Origin: JBBRYW01 sp038237235
GTDB lineage: Bacteria; Actinomycetota; Thermoleophilia; Gaiellales; Gaiellaceae
Reading direction: 5' to 3'
NCBI GenBank assembly: GCA_038237235.1
Contig: JBBRYW010000031.1
Coordinates: 1 to 26,652 of the forward strand
Length of the DNA: 26,652 bases
The position numbers and the translations under genes were made by a program. Shown piece after piece: positions 1 to 5,988 of the stretch. The stretch's first letter is position 1; every line of letters starts with the position of its first letter. Below the pieces are notes generated by a model that did no database searches, was not told the DNA's origin, and saw nothing but the letters and a program-made list of their open reading frames with translations.

Positions 1-618
1 GAAGCCCGAGTACAGCACGCCCGAGAGCGCTTCGGCGCCGCCGGTCAAGACGGCATCCGCCTGGTCGCCGCGAATCAGCTCGGCGGCGTAGCCAATCGCG
101 TTCGCGCTCGCCGCGCACGCCGTGTTCACCGAGAGCACCGGCCCCTTGATCTCGAACGCTCCGGCGAGCGCCTCGGCGAGCGCCTGCGGGGTCGAGAGCA
201 GCAGATACTCGGGGTCGGGCGTTCCGCCCTGCAGCCGCTCGGTGTACCAGCGCTCCGCCCCCAGGAGGCCGGCGTTGCACGTCCCGACGACGATCCCCCA
301 CCGCTCGGGCGGGATGTTGCCGCTCGGTTGGACGCCGCAGCGGTCGAACGCCTCCTCCGCCGCCTTGAGCGCGAAGTCGATCACGGGCTCTCGGTAATCC
401 GCCGGGCGGCGGTACTCGTGCTCGGGCAGCACGACTTCCTGCACCTCGCCGCCGAGCTTCGTACGGTAGCCCTCCATCGAGAGGTGCTCGACAGGGCGGA
501 TCACGGAGCGGCCGGCTTTGACACCCTCCCAGAAGGCATCGAGCGTGGAGCCCTGGGCGGTCATCGCTCCCATGCCCGTCACGACGACTCGGCGCGGTTC
601 GGTGGTCTTGGCGAACAC
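1..618 (-). CDS. Beta-ketoacyl-ACP synthase (KAS/KS), C-terminus beyond window
   Basis: N-terminal 206 residues of a thiolase-fold condensing enzyme that would extend an acyl chain on ACP by decarboxylative Claisen condensation. The frame is open to the window edge. The start is GTG at 618, preceded by a GGAGAGGAG ribosome site and lying 25 nt after the stop of the upstream chain-length-factor-like gene. Visible marks are the N-terminal VVVTGMGAMTAQG strand-turn of KAS proteins and the nucleophile context VNTACAASANAIG, with the active-site Cys at residue 168. The His/Lys/His part of the active site lies outside the window, so catalytic competence is only partly shown. It is the second Cys-bearing ketosynthase of the operon; whether it pairs with the neighbouring Cys-less protein or acts alone (for example in initiation) cannot be decided here. 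Confidence 0.9.
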   Translation of the reverse strand, partial: MFAKTTEPRRVVVTGMGAMTAQGSTLDAFWEGVKAGRSVIRPVEHLSMEGYRTKLGGEVQEVVLPEHEYRRPADYREPVIDFALKAAEEAFDRCGVQPSGNIPPERWGIVVGTCNAGLLGAERWYTERLQGGTPDPEYLLLSTPQALAEALAGAFEIKGPVLSVNTACAASANAIGYAAELIRGDQADAVLTGGAEALSGVLYSGF

Positions 619-643
619 GGATCTCCTCTCCTTCAACGGCGTT

Positions 644-1924
644 TCACAGGGCGGTTCGCATTACGAGTGCGATATTCTGACCTTCCAGGCCCCGCGCGAG
701 CGCGACCGCCGCGCCGAACCGGGTTTCGCGGGCCTCGCGCGCAACCCAGTCGATCCCGCCTCCCGCAGAATCGGGTTGATCGAGGTTCAGCGTGGGGGGA
801 ATCATCGCGGAGTGGAGCGCGAGCGCGGAGATGGCGGCGTTCAAGGCGCCGGCTCCGCCCAGCAGGTGGCCCGTGGCCGCCTTCACGCTGCTCACGAGAA
901 CCTTCCCTTGGGGGTCGAACACCGACCGGATCGCGGTCGCCTCGCTCGCATCGCCGTCGGGCGCGCCGCTACCCTCGCCCGCCACATAGCCGACGTCGCC
1001 GGGCGCGGCGCCGGCCTCCCTGAGCGCCGACCGGATCGCCGAGGCTAGCGCTCGCCCCTCGGGGTCGGGCGCCAGCAACCCGCTCGTGTCGAAGCCGCTC
1101 CCGAAGCCGGCCACCTCGGCGTAGACGCGCGCACCGCGAGCGGCCGCGCGCTCCGCCTCCTCGAGCACAAGGAAGGCGGCCCCCTCGCCGAGCACCGTGC
1201 CGGTGCGATCCGCGTCGTACGGCCGGCAGGCCTCGGCGCCGAGGTCGTTCCGGTCGGTGAGGATGTCGAGCCTGTCGAACTTCGTCATGTTCCACATTGA
1301 GCAGGCGTCGTCGAAGCCGCCCGCGACGGCGACCGCGGCCTCGCCGCGCTTGACCGCCCGGAAAGCTCGTCCAATCGCGTTCGAACCGGCCTCGGCCGTC
1401 CCGGCGAAGTAGGTGTTCGCGCCCTTGACCCCGTGCGACTGCGAGATGTAGAAGAGCGACGCCGCCTGGAGCCCCTCGACGTAGAAGAGCGGGTACAGCA
1501 CAGAGGATGCCCGCTCTCCGAGCAGGCGGACGTCGGCGCTGCCGTCGGGGGTGCGGGCGGCCAGGAATCCCTCCAGGATCGGCTCGAGGCGGGAAATCTC
1601 CTTGCTGCTGCCTGCGAAGAGCGCGGCCTGCTCGGCGATCTCCTCGAGCTTCACGCCCGCGTCCTCGACGGCAAGCGCTGCAGCGGCGACCGCGAGCTGA
1701 TCGTTTCGCGTCATCGAGCGAAGCGCCTTTCGGCTCGCGAACCGCTCGGGGTCGAAGCCGTCGAGCTCTGCGGCGATCTGCGTGCGGAGCGACGAGGGAT
1801 CGTACGTCCGGATCCGGTCGACGGCGCTGCGGCCCTCCGTGAGTGCGTGCCAGGTCTCCTCGGTGCCGACGCCGAGCGGCGTGACGAGCCCGATCCCGGT
1901 GACTACGACCCGCAAAGAGGTCAC
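644..1924 (-). CDS. Ketosynthase-like chain-length factor (KS-beta), catalytic Cys and first His missing
   Basis: A 426-residue KAS-fold protein (VVVTGIGLVTPLGVG at the N-terminus, KAATGHLLGGAGALN near the C-terminus). Alignment with the complete ketosynthase two genes upstream puts Ala177 (in FAGTAEAGSNAIG) at the nucleophilic Cys position and Glu317 (VAGEGSGAPDGD) at the first catalytic His. Lys348 and the second His (His353) are kept. Loss of the Cys is the hallmark of chain-length factors, which form heterodimers with a true KS and set product length; assignment to that role is inference. GTG start at 1924 overlaps the TGA of the dehydratase gene by 4 nt (GTGA), implying translational coupling. 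An in-frame extension upstream to 2107 exists but would lie wholly inside the dehydratase gene. Alternative: an inactive regulatory or structural KAS paralogue. Confidence 0.88.
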   Translation of the reverse strand: MTSLRVVVTGIGLVTPLGVGTEETWHALTEGRSAVDRIRTYDPSSLRTQIAAELDGFDPERFASRKALRSMTRNDQLAVAAAALAVEDAGVKLEEIAEQAALFAGSSKEISRLEPILEGFLAARTPDGSADVRLLGERASSVLYPLFYVEGLQAASLFYISQSHGVKGANTYFAGTAEAGSNAIGRAFRAVKRGEAAVAVAGGFDDACSMWNMTKFDRLDILTDRNDLGAEACRPYDADRTGTVLGEGAAFLVLEEAERAAARGARVYAEVAGFGSGFDTSGLLAPDPEGRALASAIRSALREAGAAPGDVGYVAGEGSGAPDGDASEATAIRSVFDPQGKVLVSSVKAATGHLLGGAGALNAAISALALHSAMIPPTLNLDQPDSAGGGIDWVAREARETRFGAAVALARGLEGQNIALVMRTAL

Positions 1925-2319
1925 CTCGGCGCGGCGGCCATGCGCAGCTCGCGCGCCCTCGTCACGAGCTTCCCGTCGACCTTGACCTCGCCGGACAGGA
2001 GCGCGCTCTCCTCCGACCGCTCCTTTAGTGCGACGGTCAGCTCCATCTGGTCGCCCGGCTGGACGAAGTGCCGGAACCCAACCTGGCCGGCGCCCGCGAG
2101 CCGCCACCGCGCGGCGGCGTCCGCCTCGAGCAGGGCGGTCGCCAGCGACCCGAGGCTGCCGAGGATGAGAACGCCCGGCAGGACGGGGAAGCGGGGGAAG
2201 TGGCTGTCGAAGATGGCGAGGGTGTTCGGGACGTTCCGGATCGCGCGGGCGCGCTGCCCCGGCTCGAGCTCGACGATGCGGTCGAGCGTCGTCCAGCGGG
2301 AGGCCGCGCGATCAGGCAC
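1921..2319 (-). CDS. FabZ-like hotdog dehydratase subunit with His but no catalytic Glu
   Basis: 132-residue single-hotdog protein of the 3-hydroxyacyl-ACP dehydratase (FabZ/FabA) family. The signature DSHFPRFPVLPGVLILG is clear: His40 is the catalytic His of the HFP motif. FabZ enzymes carry the catalytic Glu exactly 14 residues later, after PGVLxxE; here that residue is Gly54, so the protein should not be active alone. In FabZ dimers the active site combines His of one protomer with Glu of the other, and the operon also encodes a hotdog protein with the reverse defect (3577-4023). A heterodimer is therefore the natural inference. GTG start overlaps the upstream ketosynthase by 8 nt, and the stop overlaps the next gene by 4 nt. 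Confidence 0.88.
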   Translation of the reverse strand: MPDRAASRWTTLDRIVELEPGQRARAIRNVPNTLAIFDSHFPRFPVLPGVLILGSLGSLATALLEADAAARWRLAGAGQVGFRHFVQPGDQMELTVALKERSEESALLSGEVKVDGKLVTRARELRMAAAPR

Positions 2320-3580
2320 CGGGCTCCGGACGACGAACCACGAGGCAGCCGTTCGTGCCGCCGAACGCGAACGCGTTGACGAGCGCGGCGTCGACCTGCG
2401 TTCGCCGAGCCGTGTTCGGCACGTAGTCGAGGTCGAGCTTCGGGTCCGGATGCTCGAGGTTGATTGTCGGCGAGATGACGCCGTCGCGGATGGCGCCCAC
2501 CGCGGCGAGGACGTTGAGCGCGCCGGCCGCGCCGGTCAGGTGGCCCGTCATCGACTTGGGCGAGCTGATCGCCAGGCGGTACGCGTGGTCGCCGAAGACC
2601 TGCTTGATGGCAACCGTCTCCGTCAGGTCGTTGCCGGGCGTGCTCGTCCCGTGCGCGACCACGTAGTGGATCTCCTCGGGACTCATGTTCGCGTCGAGGA
2701 CCGCGTTCGCCATCGCGAGCGTCACGCCGCCGCCGTCGGGCGGCGGGTCCGTCATCCGGTAGGCGTTCAGCGTGGAGCCGTAGCCGGCGACCTCCGCGTA
2801 GATCTCGGCGCCCCGGCCGCGCGCAGACTCCAGGTCCTCGAGGATCGCGATTACCGCTCCTTCTCCGATCACGAAGCCCGAGCGGTCCTCGGAGAACGGC
2901 CTCGACGCTCGCGCAGGCTCGTCCTCGTGCTCCTTGGTCAGCGCACCCAGTAGCCCGAACCCGAGCACGTCCAGCCACGTCGTCAGCGAGTCGTAGCCGC
3001 CGGCGATCACGAGCTTGGCATCGCCTTCCTGGATCCGCCGGAACGCCTCGCCGATCGAGTGCGCCGATGACGTGCAGGCGGTGCTCACGCTGACCATTGG
3101 CCCGCGGCAGTCCGCCAGCTGCGCGATCGCCGCCCCCGGGACGTTCTGATCGCGCTCGAGCACGCTGGACGGCGCCTGCCGGTAGAGCTCGTGACCGCCG
3201 CTCGCCTCGAGCGAGTAGCCCATGTCGACGAATTCCTGCAGCGACGCTCGGCCGGCGCTTCCGCCGAGCACCACGCCGCGCTCCTCGGGCTCGTAGGTGT
3301 CGCGGTCGACGCCCGCGTCTCGAAGGGCCTCCAGCGCGGCGCCGACGCCGAACCGGCCCGCCCGCGAGAGGTACCGCGCGAGCTCTTCGCCGACCTCGTC
3401 GTCATGGAGCTCGAAGTCCTTGACGAGCCCCGCGATCTTGACCGGGTACGTCGCGGGGTCGAACGTCGTGATCCGGCCGACGCCGCTCCTACCCGCGACG
3501 AGCGAAGCCCAGGTGCTCGGGGCGTCGTTGCCGACCGGAGTGACGGCCCCGAGCCCGGTGATCGCGACCCGGCCGTTCAT
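2312..3580 (-). CDS. Beta-ketoacyl-ACP synthase II-type (FabF-like), complete active site
   Basis: 422-residue condensing enzyme, the usual length of FabF/KS-alpha. The full catalytic set is visible: Cys169 in VSTACTSSAHSIG, His310 in VVAHGTSTPGND, Lys342 and His347 in KSMTGHLTGAAGALN, plus the C-terminal NAFAFGGTNGCLVV strand. It would extend acyl-ACP with malonyl-ACP in the cytoplasm. ATG at 3580 overlaps the TGA of the preceding dehydratase subunit (ATGA), and its own end overlaps the next dehydratase subunit by 8 nt, so this KS sits exactly between the two complementary dehydratase halves. It is the best candidate catalytic partner of the Cys-less KAS protein at 644-1924. The operon alone does not tell whether it makes ordinary fatty acids or a reduced polyketide. 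Confidence 0.95.
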   Translation of the reverse strand: MNGRVAITGLGAVTPVGNDAPSTWASLVAGRSGVGRITTFDPATYPVKIAGLVKDFELHDDEVGEELARYLSRAGRFGVGAALEALRDAGVDRDTYEPEERGVVLGGSAGRASLQEFVDMGYSLEASGGHELYRQAPSSVLERDQNVPGAAIAQLADCRGPMVSVSTACTSSAHSIGEAFRRIQEGDAKLVIAGGYDSLTTWLDVLGFGLLGALTKEHEDEPARASRPFSEDRSGFVIGEGAVIAILEDLESARGRGAEIYAEVAGYGSTLNAYRMTDPPPDGGGVTLAMANAVLDANMSPEEIHYVVAHGTSTPGNDLTETVAIKQVFGDHAYRLAISSPKSMTGHLTGAAGALNVLAAVGAIRDGVISPTINLEHPDPKLDLDYVPNTARRTQVDAALVNAFAFGGTNGCLVVRRPEPGA

Positions 3581-4023
3581 GCGGCCGACCTCGTCAGCAT
3601 CTGCTGCAGCCGCTCGGTGTCGTCGAGATCGGCGAGGTCAGAGGCGTCGATCAGAGCGCACATGATGTCGCGCGCCTCTAGGACCGCCCGGCCGTCGACC
3701 GTCACGCGGCCGGAGAGGACGGCGACCTCGTCGCTCATCGTGTCGATCGTCGCATCCAGCTCGAGGACGTCGCCGGGCGTGACCGGGGCGAGGAAGTCGA
3801 CCGATGCGATCGAGAGCAGGGCCGCACGCTTGCGTCGATCGGTCGTGATCATGACGAGCCAGGTTCCGGCCTGGCAGAGCGCCTCGAGCACGAGTGGTGG
3901 CGGCATGATGGGGCCGTCATCCGAGTCCTCCCAGAGCTCCTCGCTTCGCGACGTCAGCTTGCGCGCCCGCACGGACCGCTTGGGCTCCCACGAATCGACC
4001 TTGTCGATCAGATGGAAGCGCAC
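3577..4023 (-). CDS. FabZ-like hotdog dehydratase subunit with Glu but no catalytic His
   Basis: 148-residue hotdog protein. The helix signature PIMPPPLVLEALCQAG matches the FabZ PIMPGVLxxEAxAQ region and keeps the catalytic Glu (Glu47). Fourteen residues before it, where FabZ has His of the HFP motif, stands Asp33 in WEDSDDGP; the spacing from PIMP shows no gap, so the His is substituted rather than misaligned. On its own it should not dehydrate. It is the mirror image of the subunit at 1921-2319 (His, no Glu). I chose GTG at 4023, just before the conserved start of the fold; it overlaps the end of the AcpS gene by 16 nt, whereas the longer in-frame extension to 4305 lies inside that gene and has low-complexity Arg/Gly-rich content. 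Confidence 0.85.
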   Translation of the reverse strand: MRFHLIDKVDSWEPKRSVRARKLTSRSEELWEDSDDGPIMPPPLVLEALCQAGTWLVMITTDRRKRAALLSIASVDFLAPVTPGDVLELDATIDTMSDEVAVLSGRVTVDGRAVLEARDIMCALIDASDLADLDDTERLQQMLTRSAA

Positions 4024-4436
4024 GGCCGAGCTCCCGGCGGGCTCCAGACGGCGAGCGCCTGGGCGACCGCCAGTCCCGCCGTATGCGAGAGGGAGACGTC
4101 GACGCGGGCGAGCCCCCGACGCTCGGCGGCGGCGGCGACCTCGCCGTGCAGGTGAACTTCCGGGCGGCCTCGACGATCGTTCACGATCTCCACCTCCGTC
4201 CAGCGCATTCGCCTGGCCAGCCCGGTCGAGAACGCCTTCAGGACGGCCTCCTTGCCGGCGAAGCGGGCCGCGAGGTGCTCGTCGCGACGCCGCTTTCCAG
4301 CGCAATACGCCAGCTCCCGTCGGGTGAAGACGGCGTCCAGCCGCGCCTCGTGCTCGGCGGCAAGCCGCGAGATCCGTCCGACGTCCACAACGTCGACGCC
4401 GATCGCGAGCCCGGAGCTAGGCGGCCGAGCCTGCAC
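4008..4436 (-). CDS. acpS: Holo-ACP synthase (4'-phosphopantetheinyl transferase)
   Basis: 142-residue AcpS-type transferase that moves 4'-phosphopantetheine from CoA to the conserved Ser of an acyl carrier protein. Seen: GVDVVDVGRISRL near the N-terminus with the Mg-binding Asp, RRELAYC, RFAGKEAVLKAF with the metal/catalytic Glu and Lys, and VSLSHTAGLAVAQALA at the C-terminus, all in family order and at family length. GTG at 4436 overlaps the end of the ACP gene by 20 nt; no later start precedes the conserved first strand. Position directly after the ACP suggests it primes that carrier, although it may also serve the rest of the cell. Confidence 0.93.
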   Translation of the reverse strand: MQARPPSSGLAIGVDVVDVGRISRLAAEHEARLDAVFTRRELAYCAGKRRRDEHLAARFAGKEAVLKAFSTGLARRMRWTEVEIVNDRRGRPEVHLHGEVAAAAERRGLARVDVSLSHTAGLAVAQALAVWSPPGARPCASI

Positions 4437-4821
4437 GCTCGGAGACCATCTGAGCGAGGTTCTGAACTGTGAAGTGCGACATCACTTGCTCGGCGTGGAG
4501 ATTGCCCTGGAGAGCGTCCGTGTCGAGCTGGGGCATGATCGTCTTCAGGTGCTCCATGCCTTTCGGGGTCAGGATCTCCTGGTCGTCGCTGAATTCGTCG
4601 TCGGAGATCTCGCCCTGGATGTACGTGCCGATGTCGGCGGCCTGGATCTTGACGCCGGTGCTTCGCTCGATCCGGAACAGGATGTCGAGCAGGTCGATCG
4701 ACTCCGCCCCAAGGTCCTCCATGATCGTCGCGTCGGGTGTGACCTCGTCCTCGTCGACGCCGAGAGCGCCCACGACCGCCTCCTGAACGGCGGTCTCGAT
4801 CTCGCCCTGAGCCATTGCCAT
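4417..4821 (-). CDS. Acyl carrier protein with a long internal insertion
   Basis: 134-residue carrier protein, clearly longer than the usual 75-90. The phosphopantetheine site is Ser41 in MEDLGAESIDLLDILFRIE, with the family Leu/Asp residues around it. A final helix resembling ACP helix IV (FTVQNLAQMVSER) lies at about 117-129, so the extra 45-55 residues sit between helix II and the last helix (about 60-115), rich in Asp/Glu and containing GEISDDEFSDDQE. ATG at 4821 has a GAGGAGG ribosome site 8 nt upstream; a second ATG two codons later is less well spaced. It follows the ketoreductase by 42 nt and is followed by acpS. The insertion could be a docking surface for the unusual KS/CLF or dehydratase pair; that is inference. 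Confidence 0.9.
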   Translation of the reverse strand: MAMAQGEIETAVQEAVVGALGVDEDEVTPDATIMEDLGAESIDLLDILFRIERSTGVKIQAADIGTYIQGEISDDEFSDDQEILTPKGMEHLKTIMPQLDTDALQGNLHAEQVMSHFTVQNLAQMVSERAGSAA

Positions 4822-4863
4822 CGTCTCGTCCTCCTCAGTTCGTGTCGTTGCCCGTCGAGATGA

Positions 4864-5634
4864 TCACAGCGGCGCCCCGGTCGCGAGCTGCGCCGCGGTG
4901 CCGCCGTCGATCGTCACGAGCGAGCCCGTCATGTACGCGGCTTCCTTGCTGGCGAGGAAGACGACGAGGTTCGCGACGTCGTCGACCGTGCCGAATGCCT
5001 TCATGGGCACCTGCTTGAGAATGCCTTTCCCGCCGTCCTTGCTCAGGACCCCCTCGACGAGGTCCGTCGGCACGAAGCCGGGCAGCACTGCGTTGACGCG
5101 GATGCCGAACCGGGCGAGCTCGACCGCGGAGCACTTCGTGAACGCGTTGATAGCGCCCTTCGACGCCGCGTAGTTCGACTCCCCGAGCCAGCCTCGCTCG
5201 CCCATCACCGAGGAGAGGTTGACGATCGCGCCCTCTCGCTGGGCCATGAAGTGGGGCAGCGAGGCTTTTGTGCAGTTGAAGACGCCGCCGAAGTTGACCC
5301 GCATCACGTCAAGCCAGTCCGAGGGCGCCATGTTGTAGATCAGCGCGTCCTTCGCGATGCCTGCGTTGTTCACGAGCACGTGGAGCCCGCCGAGCCCGTC
5401 GACGGCGCCCTGAACGACGGCCTCCGCCTGGTCGTAGTCGGCGACATCGCCGCCGACTGCCACGGCGCGCCCGCCGGCCGCATCGACCTCACGCACGACC
5501 TCGTCCGCTTGCTCCTTCCCCGACCGGTAGTTGACCGCGACCGCGGCGCCCTCCCGCGCGAGAGCCGTGCAGATCGCGCGGCCGATCCCCCGTGAGCCCC
5601 CCGTGACGAGCGCGATTTGGCCCTCGAGCTTCAT
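4864..5634 (-). CDS. fabG: 3-oxoacyl-ACP reductase (FabG-type SDR)
   Basis: 256-residue classical short-chain dehydrogenase. The NADPH-binding TGGSRGIGRAI is at about residues 11-21, NNAG at about 89-92, the catalytic Ser in NLSSVMGERG, and the YAASKGA Tyr-Lys pair. It would reduce 3-oxoacyl-ACP to 3-hydroxyacyl-ACP, the substrate of the dehydratase pair downstream. ATG at 5634 begins MKLEGQIALVTGG, the normal SDR start; an in-frame extension to 5886 would run through the promoter and the divergent DUF4031 gene and is rejected. No Shine-Dalgarno sequence precedes the ATG. Instead a consensus-like promoter ends 6 nt upstream, so the mRNA is probably leaderless. First gene of the synthase operon. 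Confidence 0.95.
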   Translation of the reverse strand: MKLEGQIALVTGGSRGIGRAICTALAREGAAVAVNYRSGKEQADEVVREVDAAGGRAVAVGGDVADYDQAEAVVQGAVDGLGGLHVLVNNAGIAKDALIYNMAPSDWLDVMRVNFGGVFNCTKASLPHFMAQREGAIVNLSSVMGERGWLGESNYAASKGAINAFTKCSAVELARFGIRVNAVLPGFVPTDLVEGVLSKDGGKGILKQVPMKAFGTVDDVANLVVFLASKEAAYMTGSLVTIDGGTAAQLATGAPL

Positions 5635-5640
5635 GAGGGG

Positions 5641-5669
5641 TTTATGAATAGCGGCGCATCGGTTGTCAA
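5641..5669 (-). promoter_or_regulatory. Promoter of the fabG-ACP-KS operon, likely leaderless
   Basis: Read on the minus strand: -35 TTGACA (5669-5664), 17-nt spacer, -10 CATAAA (5646-5641), then six bases and the fabG ATG. The -35 is a perfect sigma70/SigA consensus, the spacing is optimal and the -10 keeps the ATAA core. Transcription would start at or next to the A of the ATG. The transcription start is inferred. Confidence 0.7.
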
Positions 5670-5709
5670 GCGGGCACCGGCAGGAGAGGAGCGGAGTTGT
5701 CGTGGCATC

Positions 5710-5976
5710 ATGAGGAGCTTGGCAGTCTACGTCGACGACGCGGCGATCCCGTGGCGCGGCCGGCTCTGGTTCCACCTCGTCGCCGACACGCCGGCGGAGC
5801 TGCACGAGGCCGCCGGGAGGCTGGGGCTCCGGCCTGAGTGGGCGCAGGACAAGGGTCGCACGCTGCACTACGACGTGCCGCAGCACGTGCGGCAGCTCGC
5901 GATCGAGCTCGGAGCGGCGCAGCCCATTGCGTGGCGCGACCTCGTCCGCAGGCGGCGCGCGGCCAGCTTCGCCTAG
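5710..5976 (+). CDS. DUF4031 domain protein
   Basis: Small 88-residue protein matching the DUF4031 family: it opens AVYVDDAAIPWRGRLWFHLV, then has DTPAELHEAAGRLGL and RTLHYDVPQHVRQLAIELGA, the three conserved blocks as I know them. Function is not established; the family is widespread in actinobacteria as a single-domain cytoplasmic protein. ATG at 5710 starts just before the conserved first strand. Upstream in-frame starts exist (5617, 5647) but run into the fab promoter. Its ribosome site is poor (purine-rich GGAG about 14 nt away). It is divergent from the fab operon and ends 12 nt from the convergent GH15 gene. Confidence 0.8.
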   Translation: MRSLAVYVDDAAIPWRGRLWFHLVADTPAELHEAAGRLGLRPEWAQDKGRTLHYDVPQHVRQLAIELGAAQPIAWRDLVRRRRAASFA

Positions 5977-5988
5977 GCGGCAGACCGC

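Noticed and set aside
5635..5886. N-terminal extension of FabG
   Set aside because: It would run across the fab promoter and antisense to the DUF4031 gene; the SDR fold starts at the ATG at 5634.
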